Positions 1 to 12,200 of a stretch of 64,000 nt of DNA are shown here, in pieces. This DNA is from Helianthus annuus (Eukaryota; Streptophyta; Magnoliopsida; Asterales; Asteraceae). The notes beneath the pieces are model-generated. The model did not search any database. It was not told the DNA's origin and worked only from the letters and a program-made list of their open reading frames with translations. A program made the translations under genes and the position numbers. The DNA is taken from positions 28,260,249 through 28,324,248 of the forward strand of contig NC_035447.2 of the NCBI RefSeq assembly GCF_002127325.2. The letters are read 5' to 3'. Within the stretch, counting starts at the first letter, position 1; every line of letters begins with the position of its first letter.

Positions 1-275
1 TACTCTCTAGCGGTTTTAACATTGAAAGTCGACTTATTTTTTCGAGTGCCAACCCCACCCATATTGACCCGTCTTCATTCTAGTGTCTCTCAACAACGCC
101 AAAAGCTACATAAACTCCACCAATGCCTCCCCGGTTGTCGGATTGTTCTTCCATTGCCAATCCCACGCAGTCACCTACCCTATTTTTTGTAGTTGTCCGC
201 CACACAAGCCCCTTTGTTTGCTGCCATCCTGTACATAATTGGATAGTCATCCATAAGGCACTTATTCAGAATCCA
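1..275 (-). pseudogene. LINE reverse-transcriptase C-terminal relic carried inside H1
   Basis: Read on the minus strand in more than one frame, the stretch gives, in order: a segment with PIMYRMAANKG; a W-x-W-x3-P segment (DWQWKNNPTTGEALVEF); then a tryptophan-rich G-x-W-x-W-HS segment; and finally STFNVKTARE. This order resembles the region after the polymerase domain of plant L1-type LINEs, just before the zinc-finger RVT domain. Stops and frameshifts interrupt it, and the window edge truncates it. A similar, more decayed copy lies at the same relative place in element H (about 45700-45960). It was therefore probably inside the MULE before the MULE multiplied. Family assignment is by motif recall only. 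Confidence 0.45.
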
Positions 276-437
276 TACATCAACGACATAATCTAATTTT
301 CAACATAATGCACATGTGCATATAATTTAATACAATATCATTTACAATCAACATAATGCACATGTGCATATAATTTAATACAACATCATTTACAGTAAAT
401 ATAATGCACACGTGCATATCATTTAATATAATATCGT

Positions 438-767
438 TTACAAAGTATATACATCATTTACAGTCAACATAATACCTTTGGTCACAAATCGAACGAACTG
501 CAACTCTTGATGTTCTGTATTTGTAGATGTACTGTGACTGTCAATTGTATTATCAGCAGATGGACCAACAATGTCACCAACAATGTCAGCATCAGATGTA
601 TGAGGAGGATTATCAGAGAATGTATGAGAAGGAACATCAGATGTGTGAGAATCGACACTTGATGAATCAGAGGATGCCATGTAGATATGAGGAGGATTAT
701 CAGAGAATGTATGAGGAGGAACATCAGATGTGTGAGAATCGACACTTGATGAATCAGAGGATGCCAT
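438..767 (-). pseudogene. First coding exon of the H-family minus-strand gene (MASSDSS exon), tandemly duplicated
   Basis: The open stretch starts MASSDSSSVDSH and is serine- and proline-rich, with no recognised domain. An internal 89-bp tandem duplication (about 600-688 and 689-777) copies the start codon and the next 27 or so codons. The same MASSDSS start, in the same orientation and at the same distance from the right terminus, occurs in H2 (29127) and H (47197). It therefore looks like the conserved first exon of a family gene, possibly the transposase whose C-terminal relic is seen at 44732-45126 in H. Only the first exon is clear. The remaining exons lie outside the window or have been lost. 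Confidence 0.4.
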
Positions 768-1090
768 GTAGAGGGTGTAAATGGTGGGTTGTCGTTGTGA
801 ATGCCGCTGGAAACACCGTAACTGGATGCCGCCGCAGTGAACTCCGGTGAGTTACGTGAACGTCGTCGGCCACCGTCGTCGATGTACACAAAGTTCTGAT
901 CTGATGAATGAAACCCTAACTGTGGATCTGAACAGATGAATGAAACCCTAACTGTGGATCTAAACAGAGTTGTGAAACAGAGGGGTGCGTGTTTTTATAA
1001 TAAATATCACATAATTACAATTTTGCCATGTGTTCACACTGGTTCTCGCGGTTCTCGCAATAAAGGGTGGTTCCTAATGGATCCTTCTCC

Positions 1091-1104
1091 TATATATATA
1101 TATA
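1091..1104. repeat. (TA)7 tract between H1 and H2
   Basis: This short microsatellite is bordered on both sides by inverted copies of the same terminal sequence, so two H-family elements sit back to back on one TA target. Confidence 0.9.
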
Positions 1105-3055
1105 GGGTGGGGTTCATGCTAGAACCACCTTTATTGCGAGAACCGCGAGAACCAATGTGAACGGATGGCAATTTTGTAAATAACAAAAAAATTCTAGAAA
1201 CCCTGCTCCCCTGATCAAATGATTCCGGACGTCAGCATTTAATTAAACTACGATAGATAATACAATTTTACGTCCAAAACCAAACACAAGTCTCCCAATC
1301 AATCGATTTTTCCCCAAAAAATCTCATAAACATCAACCTGATACTCACCGACGCTCACAATTCCAGCCATTAATCATCATTATTCGCCCTACGATCATCG
1401 TCGCTAGTCAATCGTCAACCGCAGATTAGTCACCGGCTCGAAATTAGGGCAAAAAATGGTCATAACGAATCGATTTAGGGCAAAAACGGTCCTAATCGGC
1501 ATAATCGGTGAGGTTTATTGCACGAAGAGGAATATTACGAAGAACATAAGTCGTTGCATCGATTTACGAACTTGAAAGTTCATACAGCCGACATAAGTTC
1601 ATACTATGTAAGTTCATACAAAGTTCTTTGTGCTTGTTCATGTAGATTACAGCCGATTATGTGCTTGTTCATGTAGATTACAGCCGATGTAAGTAGATTA
1701 CAGCCGATGTAAGTTCATACGATTATGTGTTTATGTTTGATTTGGAATGCACATGTGCATAATGTGATAACTTATGGTTTTGGTTCATATTTATGTTTGA
1801 TCGGTATGCACATGTGCATAACGTGATAAATTATGTTTATAATTTGTAGCCGACTTAATTTTTTGGGTCATTTATAGGTATACATATGTGCATAATGTGA
1901 TAACATATGTTTATATTGATAAATTATTTCATAGTTGTATGTATGCACATGTGCATAGTTGTAGTTGCATAGGTATAGTTTTGCGCATGTGTTGGTTCAT
2001 ATATATTGTTGATAAGATATGTCATAGTTGTATGTATGCACATGTGCATAGTTGAAGTTGCATAGTACAAATTAGGGCACAATTCAGAGCACAAATTGAA
2101 AAAAATCACTCATCATCGGTTACTGATTGTTATTACATTTAGTAATCGATTACAAAATCATCGATTACCAGTGATCGCCATGACCTAGAAATCAGAAATC
2201 GTTTCCATTTATTAATCGCTGATCGTCTATCTTTGCCAAATCTCAACTAGTCGCCAATCACGCCATCTAACACTCGGTAAGGCTTTGATTATTACCAGTA
2301 GATATATATATTATTCTTTAGGTATCTTTTTTTATCAGTAATTTTGATTTCTATCAATGATTTATATGAACGTGATTCAAGTCGTTGATCTGTTAAATGT
2401 GCTTGTTATGTTATGGCACGGATCTTATACAGTGCCATAGCCGACCTAGTATGTATATGTGAACCAAATAAAGTTAATAATATCATTCATGTGCATAGTG
2501 AATTTGAGCAGATTTGTTTAGGATACGTGTATATGATTTTGTGTAATTGGAATATGCTGGTGTTGTTGTTTTAGGTAATGCACATGTGCATAATGAACTT
2601 GAGCATTTTTATGTAAGATACGTGGTTTTTGTGTAATTAGGATATGATGGTGTCACTGTGATTTTGTGAAATTAGGATATGCTGGTGTTATTATTTCATG
2701 TGATTCACATGTGCATAGCAAACATGAGCAGCTTTGTTTAATATAGGTGTATATGATTTTGTGTAATTAGATTTTGTTGATGTTGTTGTTTAAATTAATG
2801 CATATGTGCATATTGAATTTGAGCACATAACATTGAACTTTACATATGGATTGATTATAAGCATCAAGAATATGAGATGAACATGTGTATATTGATTCAC
2901 AAGTGCATAATGACAATTATATGTGATACACATGTGCATATAGATGCACAAATACATATCGTTTATAGTGATGAAAAAAGTTGTTTAATGCACATACTAA
3001 TTGAAATTGCATGTTTGATTATATTATGTTTCAATTATTATTGTAGGCAAAAAAA

Positions 3056-3160
3056 ATGGAAAAAAGCGAAGAACAAATAACACTTTTGTTGAGATCGAAT
3101 GACGAAGGGGCAACAAAACTGCCAGATGATAAGGAATGTGAATACAAAAGTGTTAAGTGA
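3056..3160 (+). pseudogene. Short exon-like ORF (MEKSEEQ), counterpart of the ORF at 42671 in H
   Basis: This 34-codon ORF follows a good acceptor (TTATTATTGTAG at 3034-3045). It is matched in element H by two copies of a similar ORF (MERKLEKK, about 42671 and 42943), also just after an AG. Shared residues include a lysine-rich start and L-K/R-S-x-D-E-G. It probably starts the plus-strand gene whose Ulp1-like end survives at 43455-43817 in H. It has no recognised domain and ends at a TGA after VK. Confidence 0.35.
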
Positions 3161-3895
3161 AAAGCCAAAAAAAGGTTGGTTATTAGTCGATGATGCAGTT
3201 GGTAATATATGCACATGTGCATCCAATTGTTACTTTCATGTTGAATGATGTTCTTTTATGTCATGTGCAATTACGACAGGAGAAAGAAATACAAGGAATA
3301 GGACAAGTAAAAAGCACGATGTTGTTTGATTTGTTGAGTGTTAGGGTTTTTTTATTAAAGCAAACCTGTTGATAAGGTCCATCATGTTAATGCACATGTG
3401 CATAGCTATACACATATGCATATCTTGCCAGTTAGTTTAATAATGTCAATCATATTGATGCATATGCGTATAATTACGCACATGTGAATAATTTGATATA
3501 ATAGGTTAATAATGTCATTCATGTTGATATAGTTTGCCATAATATGTTAACAATGTCATTTATGATGATGTACATGTGCATAGTTTGACAGAATAGAGTT
3601 GTTACTAATTAATGTTAAATATGATTGGTCGTGGTAATACGAAATTTGATTTGGTAAGAGTTATTTTTTTTACTAAAGCAAACCTATTGATTAGGCCAGT
3701 TATGTTACTGCACATGTGCATATTTATGCACATATGCATATTTTGTTAGATTAAGTTAATATGAATGTATTATGGCATATGCACAAGTGCATTATTACTT
3801 TAAAACATAAACATTTGTACATATTATATGTATAATATGTTCATTACACATGTGCATGCATGAAATAATTGATGTACTATATGTAATTTATGCAG

Positions 3896-4018
3896 GAAAA
3901 ATATATTCGAAACGGCTCATGGATTGACAACAAGGACATATTTAATGAATATGTTGACATCTCGGAAAATGATAGACTAAGAGGCATTGAAACAGGAGGA
4001 GTGTTGGAAGATGCTTAG
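3896..4018 (+). pseudogene. Possible terminal exon in H2, unrecognised
   Basis: After a TTTATGCAG acceptor, 40 codons run open (EKYIRNGSWIDNKDIFNEY and onward) to a TAG. They are more charged and less AT-biased than the surroundings. No family is recognised and no clear counterpart was found in H. It could be a fragment of the plus-strand Ulp1-type gene or chance. Confidence 0.2.
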
Positions 4019-5335
4019 TAAATGGAAAGAAGAGCAGAAGGTGTGAGGTTGTGAACTAATGCAAATGTTATGTGTAGGTAGTTGCGGACATGGAATACAG
4101 ATGATAATGTTTGTTAATATATGATGTATTGTGTTGTTTGGTAGAGAAAATGTTGGTACTACACATGTGTAAAGATTGATATAGCATACATATTCATATT
4201 GTAGTATTGTATAATGTATTACAATGGTTATATTTGTTAATTAGGATGTAATATGTTGTTTAGTATAGTATATGCCGGTGATGCATATGTGCAATAATGA
4301 TTGTTGCTCGGATTATGTGATTCCTTATGATAAGGGTGTTATATATACGAGTTGTTACACAAAAGTTGTGTGATAGTGTGTTAATGTTGGTAATGCACAC
4401 GTGCATTAGTAAAAAAACAATAAACATGTTAGTAATGAATATGTGTATATTTTGAAATATTGTATATTTGTTCATCATATTAAGTATGTGGTACCCTATT
4501 ATGTATGGGGTACCACATTGCATATGTTGTGGTACCCTATTACGTATGGGGTATCACATTACATATGTTGAGGTATACGTAAAGGAAAACGGTTTATATG
4601 TAGTTAAAATATTCATGTATGCACATGTGCATTGGTCGAAACAATAATAATGTGTAGTGAAACATTAAACATGTATGCACATGTGCATTGTTCTGAACAA
4701 TTACCATGTGGAGTGTACGTGGTACCCTATTATGTATGGGGTACCACATTACATATGTTGATGCATATGTAAAGGAAAACAGATTATATGCAGTTAAGAT
4801 ATTCATGTATGCACATGTGCATTGGTCAGTTAAGATATTCATGTATACACATGTGCATTGGTCGAAACAATAACAATGTGTAGTGAAACATTAAACATGT
4901 CTACACGTGTGCATTGTTCGATGGGAAAAAAATGAAAACGTATTCTAGGCGGGTAAGTAAATGCCCAAAATCAATCATCCCACCCCACCTCCCAAAAACA
5001 ACAAAGTAAACTCCATGTAAGCCACCTAATATGAACAAATAAACCGCGCAAAATGAAAGTCCGAAACAAATAACATGACTCACCCACGCAAAGTGAATAC
5101 CATACTCATAATCCGCCCAAAATGCACAAATAAAATAAATAATTATTTTTATTAAAATGCACAAAATTAACCAGCTACAATTTACGCCAAAACAAACAAA
5201 CCAAATATATAATTTTGAATAATTAACATTCATAGTTTTTCAAAGCTTATTCAAACACAATACCAAACTAACTCAATTTCTTGCTTTTATCTTTAAACTA
5301 ATGTTAAAATAATCTAGCGCTTTGCGGCGGGCAGC

Positions 5336-8300
5336 TATAACACCTCGAAAATTCATGTCCAATAATGTATTGACACGTGTCATAAGCTTTGAACGTGTGA
5401 AAGATTACGCATGAAGGACTAAAGTTGACAAACAAGGAAAGTATGTGAATATAAGGGTTCAAAATGTCAACAATGAATGAATATACTTTAAAATAACCCT
5501 ACATGATGTTTATACCCTTAAACGAATAAGTCATGGATCATACGAAGCTAATTGTGAAAGAAAGTGAGTAATTACAAACTACAGGGGCTAAATGTGTCAA
5601 CATGTTTAATGTATACCTCTAAGTGATCTTTTAGCAGACCCGAAGCTTTGTAATGATTAATTATACTCACAAGAATGTGTGATAAAAATTTCACAAGGTT
5701 TCGATAAAGTATGAGAAAGTTATGACAATATTCGTATACGAGGGGTTAAAAGCGTCAACATTGAATTTTAAGACCTTATGGGTGATCTCAAAGTTAGTCA
5801 AGGACTTAACAAAGTTTGTATAAGTCTTAAAGACCTTAGAAATCAAGTTAGAGGGCTGAAAATGCAAAATTGGGACTTAAAACCACGTAACAAAGGACCA
5901 GGGACCAAAAATGCAAAGTTTGAAACTTGTTTGGCTTGTTACCCACTTGCTAGCGTAGCGCGAGCACCTACCCCTTTTGTCGTAGCGCTACGCGAGGACC
6001 TTAGCTGGGCAGAAATCATGTACACCTGCAAGTTCAGCAGGTTAAACCGACTTAGAAGCCTTGTATTCGATTCTAGGGGCTTGTTTGATGGTTTTTCAAG
6101 CTTAGGGACACTTGTAAATGATCAAGGAACATCTATAGACTATTGTGGAATGATCTTGTTGCATCTAAAGTGCTATATAAGGAGTTCTAAGTTGCAACAC
6201 TTAGACTTGCACTTGGAAACCTTCATAACCCAAATTTTGGAGATTCCTGGAGCTCAAGACCTCTTCCTAGTGATCATTAGTCGTGCTTAGGACCTTGGTA
6301 AGTGTCATTAACCTCCTTTAATTCAGTTTCACTTAGTTTATTAGCATTTAGTCAAACCTTCGTAATTAAGGTTTGACTTCGTCATTAATCTTAATTGCTC
6401 CAGCCAAATTTCATTATGAAAGTACCTATGAGTTGGTAATTATGTGGGCATTAAACCCCTAAAAGGTCACCCTCTGATTCCCACTCTAATTAGGTCAATT
6501 GTCGAGTCAAACATGATTATAAAAAGTCAACAGAAAGCTAATTTTCAAATAAATGCATAATTAGCAATGTAGAAGCTATGCAACCTGTTTTGACATAAAT
6601 ATAACTTGGTAATTAATGTAAGAACATGTCTAAACATGTTCAACTCGACAATTTTCAGTTTAGGCTTGGTTCGGGACCGAAAGTCGCATAGTTTGACTTA
6701 TGCTTTGACTTTCAGTTCTGACCCGTTTGAGCATGATTTAGGAATGCCTTAGAGTTTTGCTAGGACCAAGTTACCTATAAGTATAACCCTCTGTGATTAT
6801 ACAACTTGGTCCATTAGTTATCCAAATTATATGCATGTTTCCGTTAATCGCCTAAATGTTGACTATTATGCCCTTATGACCTTAAAACATGAATTTTGAA
6901 AATATAAAAGAGTAGAAACGTTAGGTACTAATTTATAAACTCGTACCTAAAATTTGTTATCAGTTTGAGGTCTAGATTAGGAGTTACGCTCAATAGCGTA
7001 ATTAGAAAGCCTTTTAGTAATTAAATGGCGTAATTAGCATATAGCCTATCTAAACCCAATTTTTGATACCAAACTTTTTACCCACTGATGTAATATAATA
7101 TTTTGGGATTTTTGGAGATTTTTATTTATTTTTAGGCTGATCATAACCTAGAGTTCTAAGCTTAATTCGGTAGTTGTCGACTTTGCCCTTTTAAACCATA
7201 AAATGAGTTTTACCAAACCTTTTGGCACCAAACCTTTTTCTACTGATTTAATATGATGAATAGAATATTTTAAGCCTTCTGGAATAGTAAAAATATCGGC
7301 TTTCCTTTAAGAACCCGGAAATAGCTCAAAATCGCCATTTTAAGCGTTTTAAACGCATAGTATGTATTAAAACCATATTAGACATAGAAGACTTGATACT
7401 ACTGATGTTTTAAGTAAATTTCTATACTTTAGCAGTAAGCAAAAGTTTTGAAGTCAGATTTCCAGATTTGACCTTTAAACCTTAAGTGAAATTACCAAAA
7501 TGCCCCTTCGGAGCATAGTATGGTTAGAAATGATAAATTTCACATATAGGTTATACCCTACTGATATAACTTAGTAAATTAAGTATTTTTACTGATTACA
7601 TCAGACCCGAAACTCAGAATTATATTTAAACTCTTTTACAACCTTTTAAATGACAAAAATACCCTTTCGGGGCATAATTTGAGTATAAATTCATATGGGG
7701 CATAATAGAAGATATCTTTCTGATATCACAACATATTTAAGGCATATTAACTTAGGAAACTTGTATATGACTCTTATGGTTACTCGTTACGCACTTTTCG
7801 CGTTCGGATCGGCGTATGTAATTAATTTGCATATATTAGTCGAAACGGGTTAAACCATATCGTTTTTGTCTCAAAATCCAGAATGTGTTTAAGTTACCCA
7901 TATTAAACAAGCATGCAAGCTTGTCGGGTCAAAACCACATTCTAAACCGGTCTTCTCTTTATCATGCGTTATGGACCGTGTCTTCCTTTTGAAAACTAAC
8001 CGGTCTAAGTCTAGGCTTAATTAAAGACCCGTTAGGGTTCTAATAGGTTATTAAAAACCTTCGTTCCAGATTAGGAGCCCAGTAAAAGCTACGTGCACTT
8101 GCTGTATTTGATTTATACATTGCTCAGGTAAATACTCTTAACTTATTTTCCCTATACGGGCTTGGGATACGGTGCTATAAAAGTACCGCTTGGTCGGGTG
8201 TATGTAGTCATTTAAATCGTGTTGTGATTGATGTATTTACATAACCTGTTTGATATGTATTATTTGGTGTATGGCCCTTGGGGGTTAAATGACCATGTCC

Positions 8301-8934
8301 CGGATATCCTTGGCATCATTCATGAAATGGCCACGACCTAATCACGGGGTGTAGGCGTACACCTGACAGATGCATTATGTAAAAACTGGCATCCCACTAT
8401 AAGGAATCGACCTTGTGGGCATTATACCTGTAGCATGTCAGTTAACTTAAGTCCGGCCTTATAAACCGGCCCTAATGGACGACAAATGAGTAAAACTGTA
8501 TACAAGATTATTTTAATTGTCCCAAGTTATAAAATATATTTTTGCCTAAGTGCATTCAAATCAATTTTTAAACTCTTTTCAAAATGAGTCAGTTAAGTTG
8601 TATTTACCAGTGCAAACTGACGTATTTTCCAAAAAGGCTAAGTGCAGGTTCTAGACGAAATAGGCTGGCTACTCAAGGCATCATTACTCAAGTCTCGCAA
8701 GCTTTAGATGTCAAAGTCTGTTGAACAATTTTTCTTTTTATTTGATCCGCCTGTGGATCTGTTTCGACTGTTTGTGATACTTAAATATTACAATTTATTC
8801 AGTTGAAATGAATCTAAATCTTTTGCTTCCGCTGTGCATTTATATGTTGTGTTGTTTGACTATGATGATATCAATTACGTCACGATACTCCCCACCGGGC
8901 CCACCGGTGACACGTGGAAATTAGGGGTGTGACA
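5336..8934 (+). repeat. R1 5' LTR
   Basis: This is the direct repeat of 23602-27200, of identical length. It carries a 170-codon ORF (5778-6290) that is open in both LTR copies but has no recognisable domain. Its codons overlap promoter sequence, so I do not call it a gene. About 220 bp upstream of the TATA box an imperfect inverted repeat of TAGCGTAGCGCGAG and GTAGCGCTACGCGA (about 5950-5997) is present in both LTRs. Confidence 0.95.
6174..6181 (+). promoter_or_regulatory. R1 LTR TATA box
   Basis: TATATAAG lies in the context GTGCTATATAAGGAG and is repeated at 24440-24447 in the 3' LTR. Transcription would start about 30 bp downstream. This is sequence-only inference. Confidence 0.55.
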
Positions 8935-8937
8935 GGT

Positions 8938-8950
8938 TGGTATCAGAGCC
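8938..8950 (+). other. R1 primer binding site (tRNA-iMet)
   Basis: TGGTATCAGAGCC starts four bases after the 5' LTR and is the usual plant initiator-Met tRNA complementary PBS. Confidence 0.9.
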
Positions 8951-9223
8951 AACACTGAGTGAATTAAACACTAGCCTTTTGTGTTTAATCTCAGTTACAC
9001 AATTGCACATTCTCGAGTCTAGACAAAGAACATAGGATTAATCCTAATTCGTCCTATTTCTCCCTCATTTGCTTCCTTTGTTATTTTATGATTAGCTCTT
9101 GCATGGGTAAGTCATTTTTTTAGAAGACCCATTTAGGGCAACCATTTCTATAATAATATAATTCCTTTTTATAAGATCTACCATTGTGATAAAATGGCAA
9201 AATCTAAAAAAGACAAGACCTAG

Positions 9224-9425
9224 CTCAAGTGTCGTTCTAAGACAGGGCCAAGATGGTAGTTCCTCAATTAGATTCAGATCCTTGTTAACATCTCAAATTA
9301 GGATTGCTCTGCGTTTAATATTAAAAGAATCTTAAAGGTAAAACCTAGCCTAATTGTCATTACGGACATGGCCAAGATGGTAAAACCTAGCCTAAATGTC
9401 ATTGCAGACATGGCCAAGATGGTAC
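9224..9425 (+). repeat. Short direct repeats in the R1 leader
   Basis: About three diverged copies of a unit containing ACCTAGC and GACATGGCCAAGATGGTA lie between PBS and gag. They are non-coding. An RNA leader or packaging role is possible but not shown. Confidence 0.6.
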
Positions 9426-9898
9426 AACCTATTTAAAAGATTCAAACCTGGTTAACATCAGAAAGCATGTTAATATGCTTGACAAAGTGTGATTCGATAA
9501 AATCACATAAGTCATTATTAAAAAGGGTTATTCTAAATTCCCTTATTCATATAATCATCCCTTAAGGATGAAGTGCCCACGGGCTATAATTAACGTCCTC
9601 TGGGACTAAAGACAGTGGTAGCCTATAACTCCCTATCAGGAAAAGGTAATGAACTTTGATTCAACCTTAATACCTCGATTCTATAAAATCCTGGTTTAAT
9701 AATTAAATTTGTCTTCATGACTAGGCCTTTTTGTGCTATTATTAATTTATAATTAGGGTTATGATAAAGATCCTGAATAATTATTAACTAAAATGTGTAT
9801 TAAAAACCATGGTTAATAAATCGTTTAAAACGATAGAACTGTATAAGCTTCCGTATAAACTTCGTCCTTATCTGATTTTATGTAGCAATTAAAGCTAC

Positions 9899-10588
9899 AT
9901 GGCTAGGTCGGAGGAAGTGAACAGTCATCCCCTGGAAAACCACAATGATGATAGGGTTAATATAACCAGAGGAGAGCTCCGTACCCTGATTGATACAGCT
10001 GTATCTAAAGCTGTAGAGGAGCAATTCAAGGAGTTTAGTGGAACTCATAGTAGAACCTCTTCGGTACCCCACTCTAAATCTGTTCCTAAAACCCATTCGG
10101 AAGCTCATAGCAAGCCACCCTCTAAGAAAGATGGACCTAAGAAAGAGGATGTCGAACATTCCTCAAACCAACACAGTGTTCCACACAAGAGAATAGTGTT
10201 CATTGATGAGCCACGTACCAAGTCTTGTACTTATAAGTATGTTGTTTCCTGCAAACCCCGGGATTTCACAGGGGAGAAAGGAGCAATTGATTGTATGACC
10301 TGGTTAGATGAAATGGACACTGTTGTTGATATCAGCGGTTGTGCTGAAAAGGATATAGTGAAGTATGTATCTCAATCATTCAAGGGAGAGGCCTTGGCAT
10401 GGTGGAAGTCTCTCATTCAAGCTACTGGGAAGATCCCACTCTATAATATGTCATGGGAGCAGTTTGTTGTTCTCATTAAGGAGAACTATTGTCCACAGCA
10501 TGAGGTGGAAAGGATTGAATCGGATTTCTTATCATTGGTAATGCAGAATTTAGATTGTCAAGCTTACCTCACCAGCTTCAACACCATG
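9899..10588 (+). pseudogene. gag: R1 gag, N-terminal part (cut by R2)
   Basis: The ORF starts at ATG 9899 (MARSEEVNSHPLENH) after the leader and encodes the capsid-type Gag domain of plant Ty3/gypsy elements. Visible hallmarks are CKPRDFTGEKGAIDCMTWLDEMD, ALAWWKSLIQ and MSWEQFVVLIKENYCPQHEVERIE. A basic, serine-rich linker precedes the domain. The frame is open until R2 enters at the TSD CCATG (10584-10588). It resumes in the same frame at 19682, so before the R2 insertion this part of Gag was continuous. Gag would form the virus-like particle in the cytoplasm. Confidence 0.9.
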
Positions 10589-12062
10589 TGTAACAACTGC
10601 CACTAAAATCAATAGTTAGGACAATAATTAGTCAATAAGAAAACCCTAATTGGGACACCCAATTAATTCTGCACTAACCCTAAAATTTTCAGAATGATCA
10701 GAATCAGGATTAGGGACCCTAAAACTCGAGGGGGCAAACCCTAGTTGATAATTATCTAAAATAAAACGTTGCTCTGTTCTAATTGGCTGGATCTTTGAAT
10801 CACCCAAGCTAGTCCCGAGTCTAGGCAGCCTATGAATTAGACTGCTTAGCTTACGGACCGTAAGGGGTCCGGCATACGGTCCGTAAGGGAGACCCAAAAA
10901 TTAGTATAAATAGCCGACCTTGGGACTTGAACAGAGAACTTGAAACGACGTAAATAGCTTCTGTGTACGTCAAGTTAAGGCCATCATACTACAATAAACA
11001 CACACGATCACGAGGTGCTGCCGCAATCAGGGTAATAACTCGATCGCTATTACGATTCAACGTCCGATCGATTATAACTATCCAACGATTGTCCGAGTGC
11101 TGCTCAAATTGAGCTTGTACTTTGTTATTCATTGTGATTTCAACTTGAATGTTTGAGTGCTGTTCGAATTCGGACTATGCTCTGTCATTCGTTGTGAATC
11201 CATTGGATTATTAAGTATCGCACTTGATAATAGTTGTGAGGGTTTAATCTCATGAATTGACGTAACTGCTGAATTAGTTACTAATCCCGTTTGTGTGTGC
11301 ATTGTTATTTAAATTAGATTAGAAGGCTAATCAGTAAAGCTTATACTCTGCTCGTAAATCTGCAATGTGAGTCATTCCCCTTTTATAAACTCTTTTCTCA
11401 CAGTTTGTGAGTCATTCTCTTTTTATCAACTGTTTTACAAAACTCCAAGTTATTTTTAAAGTTATAGTTACAGTGATTAAGTCTATGTAATCACCAAGTT
11501 ACAGCCGGCATGTGGGGTTTTGTATACATTACTTGTTTCCCGTCACACTTGGACAAACGGGTGGCCAAGGGGTGATCTGACCACAGTCACAGACACCATT
11601 GGACAAATGGGCTAGCCAATGGATGGTCGAGTGACAAATACTGTGGGTAGTTGGTTTGATATCAGAAACATTGTAATTCCCCTTAATACTGTAGATTATA
11701 ACAAATGTGTCGTTTTCAGCAAAATGAATGATTCACTCAGTATTTCCCCGCTGACAAAACCTTTTTCAAACATGTTTCAGGTGATCTGGTATGAGCAAAG
11801 AAAAGTGTCGTGGAGCACTCCCAGCTTAGAAAAGTGGCTCAATGTAAATAAATAAATGAACATGTTTTGAAAATAAAGATTTCCCTGAGAAATCACATTA
11901 TTGTAAATTTCGGGAATTTATCCCTAAGTTATAAAACGAGCAGTTTAAACTATTGAAAGATCCTGTTTTTAAAAAGACTTCCGTTGTCGCTTAAATTAAA
12001 TACCACGGGATTCCTGTCCCGCGGCTCCTGAAACGGGTTAAACCGGGTCGGGGGCCATGACA
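10589..12062 (+). repeat. R2 5' LTR
   Basis: It starts TGTAACAACTGCC and ends GGCCATGACA. It contains internal similar segments (GAGTCATTC with TTTTTAT repeats near 11370-11430; GAGTGCTG-TTCGAATT repeats near 11095-11200). A 78-codon ORF (11619-11855) recurs in the 3' LTR but is not convincingly coding. Confidence 0.95.
10850..10912 (+). promoter_or_regulatory. R2 LTR promoter: paired palindromes and TATA box
   Basis: CTTACGGACCGTAAG (10850-10864) and ATACGGTCCGTAAG (10874-10887) are two near-palindromes just upstream of TATAAATA (10905-10912). The set recurs in the 3' LTR (about 18488-18550). The palindromes look like paired activator sites; the binding protein is unknown. Confidence 0.55.
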
Positions 12063-12070
12063 GGAAAAGG

Positions 12071-12083
12071 TGGTATCAGAGCC
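12071..12083 (+). other. R2 primer binding site (tRNA-iMet)
   Basis: TGGTATCAGAGCC lies eight bases after the 5' LTR, the same primer class as R1 and R3. Confidence 0.88.
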
Positions 12084-12200
12084 ACTGTTTTAAGCTTACT
12101 GATTAAGCTCACTGTTCTAATTAATTTAAGTATATTGAAAATCTTATTTGTCATTCTGTGAATATATGCTTATTAACTGATTAATTGTTAAAATTACAGT

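Larger units (their letters stand above)
1..1090. mobile_element. Right-hand part of a (TA)n-flanked MULE-like element (H1)
   Basis: The terminal block at about 1025-1090 (GGTTCTCGCGGTTCTCGCAA core) matches the right ends of elements H2, D and H in this window. It stops directly at a (TA)n tract. The interior aligns by eye with the right part of H (about 45730-47497): the same LINE-like relic, the same ATGCACATGTGCAT palindromes, and the same minus-strand first exon beginning MASSDSS. The left end lies outside the window. The family is probably Mutator-like, judged from H. Confidence 0.65.
308..4822. repeat. Dispersed palindrome ATGCACATGTGCAT in H1 and H2 (12 exact copies)
   Basis: Exact copies start at 308, 356, 1747, 1806, 1943, 2036, 2578, 3209, 3390, 4619, 4675 and 4809. 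Many one- or two-mismatch versions lie between them, for example at 404, 1880, 2705, 2800, 3709 and 4390. The copies are not in tandem: spacing runs from about 45 bp to over 1 kb, and flanking sequence differs apart from a frequent AT-rich follow-on. They sit in UTR- or intron-like DNA. None is seen in the LTR elements inserted here. Confidence 0.9.

Noticed and set aside
308..4822. CRISPR-like array of ATGCACATGTGCAT
   Set aside because: Spacing is irregular, the context is a eukaryotic transposon, and there are no cas genes.
5778..6290. 170-codon ORF repeated in both R1 LTRs (also 24044-24556)
   Set aside because: It overlaps the TATA box region, has no domain and has not been shown to be constrained; the two copies are conserved only because the LTRs are young.
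9878..10159. Minus-strand ORFs overlapping gag and pol of R1 and R2 (for example 14917-15279, 20247-20618)
   Set aside because: Antisense shadows of conserved retrotransposon coding sequence.
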